A DNA stretch of 43,632 nucleotides. It comes from DASPJR01 sp035628505 (lineage in GTDB: Bacteria > Planctomycetota > SZUA-567 > H5-PLA8). The stretch lies in NCBI GenBank assembly GCA_035628505.1, contig DASPJR010000101.1, forward strand, positions 1 to 43,632. The letters run 5' to 3'. Position numbers and translations under genes: made by a program. Below the pieces are notes generated by a model, which was given only the letters and a program-made list of their open reading frames with translations, ran no database searches and was not told the origin of the DNA. Below, in pieces: positions 6,806 through 15,500 of this stretch (positions within the stretch are counted from its first letter, which is position 1; each line of letters starts with the position of its first letter).

Positions 6806-9463
6806 TCAACCCTTATCCTGCGTTGCTTTGCCTGCGTCGGAACTCTTGGTCGAATCCACTTTCTTCGGTGCGATCAGCTCCATTTCGTGGATCGACCAGA
6901 AGGTGCCTTTCTGCGCGCCGGTCTGCGTGATGCGGATAAACTTCGCCGTCACCGCCGCGAAGTTTATCTCGGTTTTGCCGGCGTTGCCTTTGCCCTGCGC
7001 GACCGGCTTGCCCCACTGTTTGCCGTCAGTCGAGACTTCGACCTTGTAGCCGCGCGGAAAATCGTTGCGCGACTTGCCTGCGTCGAGCCAGATGCCGCTG
7101 ATCGCTGTAACCTCGGGCAGTTCAATCGTCAGCCACATGCCGGCCGCCTGTTCCTTGCCGGTGTCCCAGCGCGTGTCGGGCTTGCCATCCACCGCGTGCG
7201 CCAGCGTCTTCTCGTTGAAGTTCGACGCGAGTTTCCATTTGTCGCGGCCCTGCAGCGGGCCGGGCAGCACCGCCATCAGTTCCTCTACCGTCCAGGGCTT
7301 CGTGCGGTCTTTCGTCGCCGCGCGCAGGCGTTTAACATCTTCCGGCTTGATCAGCGCGCCGCGGTTGCCGAAACTGTTGCGCACGTACGAGCCGGCAGCC
7401 GCAATCCATGCGTCGTCGTTGGTCGCCATCGATACCATCTGCGCGTCATACGTTTTACCTTCGATGGGACCGCTCATGCCGTGCAGCAGCACGTAAATCA
7501 CCGCGTCTTTGTCGCGCATGAGCGTCTTCGAACCGCCCAGCGGCGGCGCCATCGTCGTTCCGGCCGGCGCGCCCTGCATCGGCATACCCTTGCCGTCGTA
7601 GCCGTGGCAGCCGAAGCAGAGCTCTTTGTAAATCTCCCCGCCACGCGTGAGCAGCTTCAGTTCTTCAGGGCTGAACTGATCCTTCGATTCGGGCTTGCCG
7701 ACGTTAAGCAGAATCTTGCCGATATCCTTCACCCCTTTCGACGGATGCGTGGCGCTCGCGGTGGCAATGGCGTTCTGATGCTCGGGCAGATTCAGATACT
7801 TGGCCGTCATCAGCGCCTGCAAGGCAACCGTCGGATCCGGGTCGGTGAAAAGCTTTGTGATCTCCGGTACAAGCGACTTGTCGTCTTTCTGATAAAGCTT
7901 TTCACTCACGCGAATCGCCGCCGCGCGCACCTGCGGATGTGCATCCTTCAGTCCGTCGCCGACGATCTCCGGCGTCAGGCAATCGAGACCTTCAAGCGTC
8001 CAGAGCGCGTGCAGCTTTGCCTTGTAGTTGGGGCTGCTTTTTGCAAGCTGCGCAAGCGCGGGTGCAACGCTCTTATCGCCTTTGATCACCAGCAGCTTCT
8101 GCGCGGTGTCGCGCCACCAGCCATTGGGATGTTCCAGGTGCGCGACGAGCTGCGCCGGTGTTTCGTCGAGCATCTTCGGCTGGGGGCCGGGCTTGAAATC
8201 TTTATGGACCACTCGCCAGATGCGTCCGCGGCCGAAATTTTTATCGAGCTGATATTGCTGCACAACTTTACGCAGCCACGAGCCCTCCTTCACCCAGTTG
8301 CCTTCCTGAATGATGCCGCGGTACATGTCGACGATGTACAGGCAGCCGTCGGGGCCGGTGACCATGTTGACCGGGCGGAAATTCGGGTCCCTGGAGCGGA
8401 TGAATTCTTTCTGCTCCTTCTCGTATGGATTCGAAACGTACGTAATGCCGTCCTTCACTTCGACTTTCGCGCGCCGGATCAGCCGGCCGACGGGCTCGCA
8501 GATGAACGCATTGCCGCGCATGTCCTCCGGCAGCCGGTCGCCGCGGAAAATCTCGTGCCCGCAGGAAGCCGTCAGATGGTTGAGCGTCTTTTCAACCGGG
8601 CGAAAGCGGTGCTTGCCGCCCTGCACGTCCGGAATGGGAACCAGCGGCCAGACTTCCAGGAACTTGTCGACGTTCTGTTCCTTCAGGTTGACGCCCGCGT
8701 ATTGGATGTGCGTCTGGTAACTCACAAAGCCCTGCTCGCCGCCGGCGTTTGAGAACCATACTTTTCCGTGGTCATCCTGCGCCAGCCCCCACTGCGCGCC
8801 GTTAGACGCTGTGGGTTCCTTGATGCCGCGGTTGTTCTCCCAGCGAAGGCGGTAGTTGTTGTAGGTCGTGTACAGGCGGTTATCCATCGCCCAGATCAGG
8901 CCGCTGGGCTGGTGTTCAAGATTGCCGCCGCGCGGACCGCCTTCATAAAAAGGAGCGTCGCTGTCGGCTTTGCCGTCACCGTTCTTGTCGGTGTAGATTT
9001 TAAAATCGTTCGTGTCGGTCGTTCCGATAATCGCGCGTCCATTGTCGAGCGGCAGGACCATGCGCGGCAGAATCAGTTCGTCCTGAAATATTGTGTGCTT
9101 GTCGTAGACACCGTCTCCTTTGGTGCTTTCGTGCCGCGAGACGACGCCTTTGGGCGCGTGCTGATTCTTGCCATCGATGTCCTGCATGTACGTGCGCATC
9201 TCGGCGATGTACATGCGGCCGTTGCCGTCAAACGTGAGTACCACTGGTTCCTGGATCACTTTTTCATCAAGGACCAGCTCGAGACTGTAGCCTTCGGGCA
9301 GCTCAAAGAGTTTCAGCGTTTCTTCGGCTGAAAGCGCCGGAACCGGCGGCTGTGGCGGAAATTCATCTTCGCCCGCGTACACCGGTGTCACGCCCATGCC
9401 AAAGGCGAGCGTCGCCGTAACAACACAGCGGGCTAAACGCTGAAGTGTCTTCACTGGAAACAT
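6806..9463 (-). CDS. Secreted PVC-type heme-binding CxxCH protein with HEAT-like and discoidin-like domains
   Basis: An 885-residue protein. The start is set at ATG 9463: GTGAGGAC lies upstream and a signal peptide follows (MFPVKTLQRLARCVVTATLA to VYAGE). The longer in-frame extension is translated repeat DNA. Residues about 35-430 resemble the beta-propeller membrane-bound dehydrogenase domain of PVC cytochromes (YSLELVLDEKVIQEPVVLTFD, DGCLYIVDMYRG). About 430-600 look like HEAT-like helices (DAHPQVRAAAIRVSEKLY). A c-type heme motif CFGCH is at 616-620. About 780-875 resembles an F5/8C (discoidin-like) carbohydrate-binding domain (YKVEVSTDGKQWG, AKFIRITQTG, WSIHEMEL). This implies a periplasmic or surface sugar-dehydrogenase-like electron-transfer protein. 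It is convergent with the LysM gene; the substrate is unknown. Confidence 0.9.
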   Translation of the reverse strand: MFPVKTLQRLARCVVTATLAFGMGVTPVYAGEDEFPPQPPVPALSAEETLKLFELPEGYSLELVLDEKVIQEPVVLTFDGNGRMYIAEMRTYMQDIDGKNQHAPKGVVSRHESTKGDGVYDKHTIFQDELILPRMVLPLDNGRAIIGTTDTNDFKIYTDKNGDGKADSDAPFYEGGPRGGNLEHQPSGLIWAMDNRLYTTYNNYRLRWENNRGIKEPTASNGAQWGLAQDDHGKVWFSNAGGEQGFVSYQTHIQYAGVNLKEQNVDKFLEVWPLVPIPDVQGGKHRFRPVEKTLNHLTASCGHEIFRGDRLPEDMRGNAFICEPVGRLIRRAKVEVKDGITYVSNPYEKEQKEFIRSRDPNFRPVNMVTGPDGCLYIVDMYRGIIQEGNWVKEGSWLRKVVQQYQLDKNFGRGRIWRVVHKDFKPGPQPKMLDETPAQLVAHLEHPNGWWRDTAQKLLVIKGDKSVAPALAQLAKSSPNYKAKLHALWTLEGLDCLTPEIVGDGLKDAHPQVRAAAIRVSEKLYQKDDKSLVPEITKLFTDPDPTVALQALMTAKYLNLPEHQNAIATASATHPSKGVKDIGKILLNVGKPESKDQFSPEELKLLTRGGEIYKELCFGCHGYDGKGMPMQGAPAGTTMAPPLGGSKTLMRDKDAVIYVLLHGMSGPIEGKTYDAQMVSMATNDDAWIAAAGSYVRNSFGNRGALIKPEDVKRLRAATKDRTKPWTVEELMAVLPGPLQGRDKWKLASNFNEKTLAHAVDGKPDTRWDTGKEQAAGMWLTIELPEVTAISGIWLDAGKSRNDFPRGYKVEVSTDGKQWGKPVAQGKGNAGKTEINFAAVTAKFIRITQTGAQKGTFWSIHEMELIAPKKVDSTKSSDAGKATQDKG

Positions 9464-9487
9464 AGTCGTCCTCACATGCTTTTTTTC

Positions 9488-9555
9488 ACCACAGAGAACA
9501 CAGAGCTCACGGAGATTTAATTTATTACCTCGGTGTTCTCTGTGTCCTCTGTGGT
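9488..9555. repeat. Nonamer inverted pair, 3 + 3 units, CACAGAG core
   Basis: The left arm is ACCACAGAG, AACACAGAG, CTCACGGAG (9488-9514). An AT-rich 14-base loop follows. The right arm read on minus is ACCACAGAG, GACACAGAG, AACACCGAG (9555-9529). It lies upstream of the cytochrome gene and the MFS gene, which diverge, so it is not at a gene end. It is the cleanest example of the nonamer family in the window. Confidence 0.85.
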
Positions 9556-9644
9556 GAATTCGTAGCCGTTCCGCTGAAAGATGTCCTGTCAAGACTTGCA
9601 AACACCGCAGCGGCCACGTTGTTGTGAAATTCATTGAAAATAAC

Positions 9645-9654
9645 GTCACGTGAC
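9645..9654. promoter_or_regulatory. Possible operator palindrome GTCACGTGAC
   Basis: A perfect 10-base palindrome lies about 80 bases upstream of the MFS start, in AT-richer sequence, just after TTGAAA (9635). It could be a repressor site for the transporter. Position and symmetry are the only evidence. Confidence 0.25.
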
Positions 9655-9735
9655 AATGCATATCGATTTGAACCGTTGAGTTACACACATTTGCGCGTAT
9701 TCTGCATCGAACAGACAGGCCGGAGTTCTCGTTCA

Positions 9736-11007
9736 ATGCAGACCGAGCGGGCTGTGCCGCATGATGCGTACGCGGCGCTGCGCTTTCGCGATTTCAGACT
9801 TTACCTGATCAGTTCAGTCATCGGTGTCATCGGCGGTCAGATCATGACCGTCGCGCTCGGATTTGAACTCTGGGAACGCACCAAGGATCCCATGGTTCTG
9901 GCGTGGATTGGGCTGATCCGTTTTGTTCCAGTGCTGATCTTTACGCTTCCGGCCGGGCAGGCTGCCGACTGGTACGACCGCCGGCACATCATGCTGCTCT
10001 CTCAGGTCGTCTCTGCAGTGGCGGCGCTTGCGCTAGGCTGGCTCTCCTTGAATCAGGGCGCCATTCCGCTGATGTATCTGTGCCTGCTCGTGCGAAGCGT
10101 CGCGATCACCTTCGGCGGTCCGGCGCGCACGTCGCTGCTGCCCTACGTCATCGTGCCAGAACATTTCACCAACGCCATCACCTGGAACAGCAGCGCCTTT
10201 CAGCTCGCGCTGATGCTCGGCCCGGTACTCGGCGGCATGGCCGTGACCTTCAGCGTGCCGCTGGCATATGTCTTTGACGCCGCATGCCTGACCGTTGCCT
10301 TTGCGGCGACCGCAGCGATGCGCACAAAAACGGTGGAACGCACCCACACGCCCGCGTCACTGGCCGGGCTCGCCGCGGGGATCCATTTCATTTACAAGTC
10401 CAAGCGCATTCTCGCCGCGGTGACGCTTGACACGTTTGCCATGATGCTCGGCGGCGCCACGGCGCTGCTGCCGATTTACGCATCCGACATTCTTCATGTC
10501 GGCGGGAGCGGACTGGGCTGGCTGCGTTCGGCGCCGGCAATGGGCGCCGTGGTGATGGCGTTTGTGCTCGCGCACTCGACGGGCATCAAGCGTGCCGGTC
10601 CGGCGCTGCTCTTTTCGGTATTCGGCTTCGGCGTGGCCATGGTGATCTTCGGCTTATCAAAAAGTTTCTGGCTCTCCTTTGCCATGCTGTTCCTGACAGG
10701 CGCGCTGGACAATATCAGCGTCGTTGTCCGCCACACGATGGTCCAGATGCTCGCGCCGGACTCGCTGCGCGGGCGCATCTCGGCGGCGAACAGCATGTTC
10801 ATCGGAGCGTCAAATCAGCTCGGCGAATTTGAATCCGGTCTGGTCGCTGCATGGTTCAGTCCGGTGGTTTCCGCCGTTACCGGCGGCATTGGCACCATGC
10901 TGGTCGTCGTCGCTGTCGCGCTCGCCTGGCCGCAGATCCGCAAGCTCGGCGCGCTCAACGAATTGAAAGCCGAAGAAGATCCGCTCGAAACCGCCAAGGC
11001 GCCGTGA
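9736..11007 (+). CDS. MFS transporter, EntS-like (MFS_3) exporter
   Basis: A 423-residue integral membrane protein with about 12 hydrophobic segments. ATG 9736 is chosen because the protein from here (MQTERAVPHDAYAALRFRDF) matches the usual short cytoplasmic N-terminus before helix 1; a 34-codon in-frame extension upstream would be hydrophilic and has no support. The loop 2-3 signature of the major facilitator superfamily is present as AGQAADWYDRRHI (G-x-x-x-D-R-x-x-R/K type). The family is close to the enterobactin exporter EntS and to small-molecule and drug effluxers, which use the proton gradient; the substrate is not predictable. The gene diverges from the cytochrome gene, and a palindrome upstream may be its operator. 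A 7x7-base array starts 14 bases after the stop. Confidence 0.88.
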   Translation: MQTERAVPHDAYAALRFRDFRLYLISSVIGVIGGQIMTVALGFELWERTKDPMVLAWIGLIRFVPVLIFTLPAGQAADWYDRRHIMLLSQVVSAVAALALGWLSLNQGAIPLMYLCLLVRSVAITFGGPARTSLLPYVIVPEHFTNAITWNSSAFQLALMLGPVLGGMAVTFSVPLAYVFDAACLTVAFAATAAMRTKTVERTHTPASLAGLAAGIHFIYKSKRILAAVTLDTFAMMLGGATALLPIYASDILHVGGSGLGWLRSAPAMGAVVMAFVLAHSTGIKRAGPALLFSVFGFGVAMVIFGLSKSFWLSFAMLFLTGALDNISVVVRHTMVQMLAPDSLRGRISAANSMFIGASNQLGEFESGLVAAWFSPVVSAVTGGIGTMLVVVAVALAWPQIRKLGALNELKAEEDPLETAKAP

Positions 11008-11021
11008 CGCTCTGATGGCTG

Positions 11022-11070
11022 TTGGCTCTTGGCTCTTGGCTCTTGGCTCTTGGCTCTTGGCTCTTGGCTC
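11022..11070. repeat. Heptamer tandem array, (TTGGCTC)7
   Basis: Seven exact copies of TTGGCTC (49 bases) lie directly after the MFS gene. The same unit recurs as seven exact copies at 17433-17481, as four units inside the sulfatase gene (28494-28521), and as three degenerate units between nuoI and nuoH (38531-38551). Confidence 0.95.
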
Positions 11071-11110
11071 TTGGGCGACGGCAGCAACGGCTCTCAGACT
11101 TAGAATAAAA

Positions 11111-11143
11111 AAGGCGCCAAAAACATTCCGTTCTTGGCGCCTT
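11111..11143. terminator. Bidirectional hairpin terminator between MFS and mdh
   Basis: AAGGCGCCAA (11111-11120) and TTGGCGCCTT (11134-11143) form a perfect 10-bp stem around a 13-base loop, preceded by A6 (T-run on the minus strand). It sits between convergent stops. The right side continues as an octamer-type array, with CGCCAAGA, CACCAAGG and CGCCAAG read on minus (11156-11134), so the hairpin may derive from a repeat. Confidence 0.6.
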
Positions 11144-11168
11144 GGTGTCTTGGCGGTTCAAAAACAGC

Positions 11169-12164
11169 TTAGCTGATGAGGCTCTGGACGTCGTTGCGCT
11201 CGGCGAGCAGTTCGTCCGTCGTGATCTTGATCTTCGACTTGGCGAAGTCGTCGATCGGCAGACCGGGCACGACCTGCCAGCTGTTGCCGTCAGTGCGGAT
11301 CGGGTAACCGAACTGCAGGCCTTCAGGAATGCCGTACTCGCCTTTGCTGCAGACGGCCAGCGAGGTCCAGTCATTAGCTGCCGTTGCGGTGCGGATGCTG
11401 ACGACTGAATCGATCACCGCGTTGGCCGCCGAGGCCGCGGACGAGAGGCCGCGCGCTTCGATGATCGCGGCGCCGCGCTTCTGGACGGTCGTGATGAAGT
11501 CGCCCTGCAGCCATGCGTGGTCGCTGATCACGTCGTACGCGCCTTTGCCGCCGATCTTTGCATTCTTCGCGTCGGGGAACTGCGTCGCGGAATGATTTCC
11601 CCAGATCGCCACGTTGGTGACCTGGCTTACCGGCACGCCGGCTTTCTTGGCGAGCTGAATCTGCGCGCGGTTCTGGTCCAGGCGCGTCATCGCGAACCAG
11701 CGATCGGCCGGAATCTCGCGTGCGTTGCTGCGTGCGATCAGGCAGTTCGTATTGCAGGGATTGCCGACGACGAGAATGCGCACGTCGCTTGCGGCCTTTT
11801 CGGCGATCGCGCGGCCCTGCGGCTTGAAGATACCGCCGTTGGCCGAAAGCAGATCGCGGCGTTCCATGCCCTGCTTGCGGGGCATGGCGCCGACCAGCAG
11901 CGCCCAGGACGTGCCCTCAAAGGCCTTCTTCACGTCACTGGTCATTTCAATCCCGGCCAGCAGCGGGAAAGCGCAGTCGTCCAGTTCCATGGCGACGCCG
12001 TTAAGCGCTTTCATGGCCGGCTCAATTTCGAGCAGGCGCAGGACGACGGGCTGGTCCGCGCCGAGCATCTGTCCGGAGGCGATGCGGAAGAGCAGCGAAT
12101 AGCCGATCTGGCCGGCGGCGCCGGTGACGGTGACATGAACGGGCTTCTTGGAAGGGCTGGCCAT
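11169..12164 (-). CDS. mdh: Malate dehydrogenase (NAD-dependent, cytosolic-type)
   Basis: A 331-residue cytoplasmic enzyme that interconverts malate and oxaloacetate in the TCA cycle. ATG 12164 is preceded by AAAGGAGAGATGTTCA, a strong ribosome site, so the 41-codon extension is rejected. The NAD-binding loop is TGAAGQIGYS at 14-23. Substrate arginines are expected in MPRKQGMERRD (94-104). NPCNTN lies at 135-140, the catalytic aspartate in RLDQNRA (Asp163) and the catalytic histidine in WGNHSATQFPD (His191). Length and motifs fit the group that includes eukaryotic cytosolic and Thermus MDH rather than the lactate-dehydrogenase-like type. It is transcribed away from the FHA gene, with a possible promoter at 12259-12287. 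Confidence 0.97.
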   Translation of the reverse strand: MASPSKKPVHVTVTGAAGQIGYSLLFRIASGQMLGADQPVVLRLLEIEPAMKALNGVAMELDDCAFPLLAGIEMTSDVKKAFEGTSWALLVGAMPRKQGMERRDLLSANGGIFKPQGRAIAEKAASDVRILVVGNPCNTNCLIARSNAREIPADRWFAMTRLDQNRAQIQLAKKAGVPVSQVTNVAIWGNHSATQFPDAKNAKIGGKGAYDVISDHAWLQGDFITTVQKRGAAIIEARGLSSAASAANAVIDSVVSIRTATAANDWTSLAVCSKGEYGIPEGLQFGYPIRTDGNSWQVVPGLPIDDFAKSKIKITTDELLAERNDVQSLIS

Positions 12165-12258
12165 TGAACATCTCTCCTTTAAGTTGCTGTTGCGGGAACG
12201 CTCGTCAAAGCGCCCAAGTGGCACGTCCGCGAGGCGCCCGGTCAAAATGTGTTGAGCC

Positions 12259-12287
12259 ACAGTAACGAAGCTGCGCGCCGCTGACAA
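12259..12287 (-). promoter_or_regulatory. Candidate sigma-70 promoter for mdh
   Basis: Read on minus: TTGTCA (12287-12282), 17 bases, TACTGT (12264-12259). The -35 matches 5 of 6 consensus bases; the -10 matches only TAnnnT. It lies 95 bases before the mdh start. Confidence 0.4.
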
Positions 12288-12302
12288 GGGCAGCGCCCGC
12301 GC

Positions 12303-12332
12303 TTGACGGATAAAAACGTTGTGCTCTACTAG
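12303..12332 (+). promoter_or_regulatory. Candidate promoter for the FHA gene
   Basis: TTGACG (12303-12308), 18 bases, TACTAG (12327-12332), ending 33 bases before the FHA start codon. The -35 is good and the -10 is poor. Confidence 0.35.
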
Positions 12333-12365
12333 CGATCAATCACGTTGTGCACAACAGGGGTCGCA

Positions 12366-14510
12366 ATGCCGAAGCTGCTTGTCACGGGTCCGGATAACGT
12401 CACGCGCGAGTTCGACATCACGCGCGAAATGACGCTCGGCCGCCATGCCGGGAATGACATCAACATTCCGGAGGAAAAAGCCTCGCGCAGGCACTGCCGC
12501 TTCCGTCCGATAAACAACAAAGTTTTCGTCGAAGACCTGCAGAGCTCCAACGGCACAAAAATCATGGGCCGCAAGATCGATCGCGAGCACGAGCTGAAGA
12601 ACGGCGAGACGATCACGATCGGCAAGCACATCATTATATTTCACGACGAGAACCAGCCCGAACGCCTTGATCGCACGATGGTGCTGCCGGACGAAAATGG
12701 CAACATTCGCGTGGGCATGGCGGCCGTCAGCGATCCACTGGCGCTGGTGAAGCCCGGGGCAGAGCCGAGGATCGGTTCCGATGAAGAACAGATGGCGCCA
12801 AAGCCCAGGCCTCGCGACGAAGCGAACGACGAGCATGCCCCGCCTTCCCAGCTTGGAAAAATTCTGACGCTTTGCGCACTCGGTATCGTCTTCGTGGTGA
12901 CGGTGTCAATCACCGTCTCGCGAAGCCGCAAGGCAGCGCCCGAAATCGCCGAGGCACCGTCTCCGGCGGCCGCACCCGCCCCTCTGCAGCCGGCCGCGGC
13001 CGTTGAGCAGACGGGCGTCGCGCCCGTTGTTACACTGACGCCGGCCGTTCCAAAGCCGGATGTGACTCCCCCTCCGGCCGTGGTCACCCCGAAGCCCGCG
13101 ACGCAAAAGCCGGTCGCTCCACCGCCGAAAGCAAAGCCGGCCGATCCGGCCGTTGGCGCGGCACTGACCAAAGCGCTCGCCGAAAAAGACCGCGCGATTG
13201 CCTCCGGGAATTTCAGCGGGGCGCGCGCGGCGCTGAATTCGTTTATCACGGCGCACCCGTCCGGGGATGCAGCCGAGCGCGCCAAACAGGAGCTTCAGGA
13301 CACCGAAAAGATCATCGAAACGTCGCTGGATCTGATCCTGAAAGAAGCGGAGCGCGCCGTCGCGGCGAAAAAATACCGCCTCGTGACGCAGCACTGCACG
13401 CGGCTGCTCTCGTTTGATCCGGGCGGAAAATTCGGCAACGCCGCGCGCGACATTCTGACCAAGGTCGATGAGAGTTCCGAAGGACGCTACAACGAAATGC
13501 AGCAGAAGGCCAGCGAGCAGCTCAAGGCCGGGCAGCTCGATAAGGCGAGCGAGACGCTTGAAAAAGCACTCGATGAGCTGGGCGGAACGAAGTGGGCTGA
13601 ACCGGTTTCTGCCGAGCAGCTTCGCGTTCTGATGGGCCGCAGCATTCTGCGCCAGCTGGAAGCCGAGCGCGCCAAACGCGAGAAAGCCGCGGGCAAACCC
13701 GTGCCGATCGCGTTTGCGGCCAAGAAGATCAACGGACAGTTCCTGCGCGTGAATGGTCTGGCGCTTGAAGTGAAATCAGGCGGGATCACGCTGGCCGTTC
13801 CTGTGAAAGAAATGCAGCCGGCCGAATTGCACGGCGTACTGCAGCAGTTCAATCTGGCGAACAGGAATCTGGAGCTCGCGTATCTCTGGGTGCTGCTCGA
13901 AAAGACGGCTAACGCGCAGGCGGAAGTTGAAAAAGCGCTGCAGAATCCCGAGCAGGCCGGCGCGGCGATGCGGCTGGTCCATCTGCTGCCCAATCAGCAG
14001 AATTTGAAAATCTACGATTTCAGCAAATGGCAGCATCAGACCGAGTGGGAGGCAACATCGGGCAACTGGTCCACCCAGAACGACCGCTACGTTCTCGACA
14101 GCGCCGAGGGCGGTGATACGACGCTTAAGTCATCCGTTTTCGGCGGCGCCTTCGCCGCCAAAAATGCCCGCATCAGCTTCGATTTCGAACTCAATAATCC
14201 GGGCGCCAATTACTTCTTCGCATTCGAACTCGGCAACGAGCAGAAAGCCATCAGCACCATTTTCTCGGCGCAAGGCCTCTCGATTCACGCCAATCTCAAC
14301 GGCGGCCAGGACGAAAAAATGACCTGGACGGCCGGCCCCACGCACGTCGATCTGAGCGTCACCGGCAATTCGCTCTCGGTCAGCATCAACGGGCAGCCCG
14401 CGAAAAAGATCGACATCGACGGCCTCGAAGAACTGAAAGGCACGCTCTCCTTTAAAGTGCGCGAATCGGCCTGCAGCATCGACAACGTGATCGTTCGCAA
14501 CGCAGAATAA
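12366..14510 (+). CDS. FHA domain - transmembrane - helical repeat - LamG-like protein
   Basis: A 714-residue, single-pass membrane protein. Residues 1-95 are an FHA phosphothreonine-binding domain with the conserved GR (25-26), SRRH (40-43) and SSNG (60-63), so the N-terminus faces the cytoplasm. A helix at about 164-185 (ILTLCALGIVFVVTVSITVS) crosses the membrane. A Pro/Ala/Lys linker follows (190-265), then about 280 residues of charged helices that look like TPR or coiled coil (ASETLEKALDEL, AEVEKALQN). The last ~155 residues are a beta-rich module (WSTQNDRYVLDSAEG, ISFDFELNNPG, LSVSINGQPAKKIDIDG) resembling LamG or 3-keto-disaccharide-hydrolase folds. This would couple phospho-signalling inside to glycan or protein contact outside. 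The partner kinase is not in the window. ATG 12366 is used, since the earlier in-frame start adds only seven residues. Confidence 0.85.
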   Translation: MPKLLVTGPDNVTREFDITREMTLGRHAGNDINIPEEKASRRHCRFRPINNKVFVEDLQSSNGTKIMGRKIDREHELKNGETITIGKHIIIFHDENQPERLDRTMVLPDENGNIRVGMAAVSDPLALVKPGAEPRIGSDEEQMAPKPRPRDEANDEHAPPSQLGKILTLCALGIVFVVTVSITVSRSRKAAPEIAEAPSPAAAPAPLQPAAAVEQTGVAPVVTLTPAVPKPDVTPPPAVVTPKPATQKPVAPPPKAKPADPAVGAALTKALAEKDRAIASGNFSGARAALNSFITAHPSGDAAERAKQELQDTEKIIETSLDLILKEAERAVAAKKYRLVTQHCTRLLSFDPGGKFGNAARDILTKVDESSEGRYNEMQQKASEQLKAGQLDKASETLEKALDELGGTKWAEPVSAEQLRVLMGRSILRQLEAERAKREKAAGKPVPIAFAAKKINGQFLRVNGLALEVKSGGITLAVPVKEMQPAELHGVLQQFNLANRNLELAYLWVLLEKTANAQAEVEKALQNPEQAGAAMRLVHLLPNQQNLKIYDFSKWQHQTEWEATSGNWSTQNDRYVLDSAEGGDTTLKSSVFGGAFAAKNARISFDFELNNPGANYFFAFELGNEQKAISTIFSAQGLSIHANLNGGQDEKMTWTAGPTHVDLSVTGNSLSVSINGQPAKKIDIDGLEELKGTLSFKVRESACSIDNVIVRNAE

Positions 14511-14552
14511 AGCCCCGTTGCAAAGTTTTCGACCCGCGCGTAAGACGGTGGC

Positions 14553-15500
14553 ATGAAGCCGACGATCCTCCTCTGCTATCCCGTCACCAGCGACGATCTG
14601 CAGCGCGCCCAAGCCGAATTCCCTCAGTATGACTGGCGCGTGGCCTCAAGAGATTCGATCACGAGCGAGATCGCGGTGGCTGAAATCGTCTTCGGCAAAC
14701 CTTCCGACGAGGCGCTCGCGGCGGCGACGAACATGAAGTGGCTGCAGGCGACGTCGGCCGGCGTGGAGAGCCTCGCCGCGTCTCCTGTTTTTCAGCGCGC
14801 ACGCTTCACGCTCACGACCGCTTCGGGCATGCACGAAAGCTGCGCGCAGCACGCGATCGCGCTTCTGCTGGGTTTCACGCGCCGCGTCAGCCAGCACGCG
14901 CGGCTGCAGGACAAACTGCATTGGAAAAGCCGCAAGGAAGTCACGACGCCGGATGTGCTCAAAGGAACGCTCGGCATCGTCGGCTTCGGTACGATCGGCC
15001 GCCGCGTCGCGCAGATCGCGCGCGTGCTGGGCATGAAAATCATCGGCGTCAGCTACCGCGGCCTGCCGGATCCGAATGCCGATGAGATCGTCTCGATCGC
15101 GCAGCTCGATTCCGTGCTGCCGCGCTGCGACGCTCTCGTTCTGATTCTTCCGGCGACCAGAGAGACGGACAATCTGCTCAACGCCGAGCGCCTTGCAAAA
15201 CTGCCGAAGCACTGCATCGTCGTGAATGTCGGCCGCGGCAATGCCATCGATGAAGCGGCGCTGCTTGCGGCGCTGAAGGAAAAGCGCATCGCCGGTGCCG
15301 CGCTCGACGTTTTTGCAAAAGAACCGCTGCCCGATGATTCACCGCTTTATTACGCGCCGAATCTGATTATGACGCCGCACATCGGCGGCAACCGGCCGGA
15401 TTACGATGCGTGCGCCTTTGAAGTTTTTCTCGAAAACCTGCGCCGCTACAGCCGCGGCGAGGCGCTGAAAAACATCGTCGAACGCGAGCGTGGTTACTGA
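14553..15500 (+). CDS. D-2-hydroxyacid dehydrogenase
   Basis: A 315-residue NAD(P)-dependent enzyme reducing a 2-oxoacid to the D-2-hydroxyacid, or the reverse. The cofactor loop GFGTIGRR is at 144-151. The catalytic set is Arg228 in NVGRGN, Glu257 in FAKEPLP and His276 in MTPHIGG, as in the glyoxylate/hydroxypyruvate reductase and phosphoglycerate dehydrogenase superfamily. There is no C-terminal ACT domain, so it is not the long form of SerA. The substrate is uncertain. Its stop TGA (15498-15500) shares its last base with the ATG of the next gene, so translation of the two is probably coupled. Confidence 0.93.
   Translation: MKPTILLCYPVTSDDLQRAQAEFPQYDWRVASRDSITSEIAVAEIVFGKPSDEALAAATNMKWLQATSAGVESLAASPVFQRARFTLTTASGMHESCAQHAIALLLGFTRRVSQHARLQDKLHWKSRKEVTTPDVLKGTLGIVGFGTIGRRVAQIARVLGMKIIGVSYRGLPDPNADEIVSIAQLDSVLPRCDALVLILPATRETDNLLNAERLAKLPKHCIVVNVGRGNAIDEAALLAALKEKRIAGAALDVFAKEPLPDDSPLYYAPNLIMTPHIGGNRPDYDACAFEVFLENLRRYSRGEALKNIVERERGY

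Noticed and set aside
6785..8752. A 655-codon open frame on plus inside the cytochrome gene
   Set aside because: It is antisense to conserved domains of the minus-strand gene and its protein is rich in Arg, Ala and His without recognisable motifs.
9464..9736. N-terminal extension of the large cytochrome
   Set aside because: It translates the nonamer repeat (HHRGHREHRG) and lies before a clear signal peptide and ribosome site at 9463.
11022..11070. CRISPR array
   Set aside because: The units are contiguous 7-mers with no spacers, and no cas genes are present. The same applies to the arrays at 17433 and 24510.
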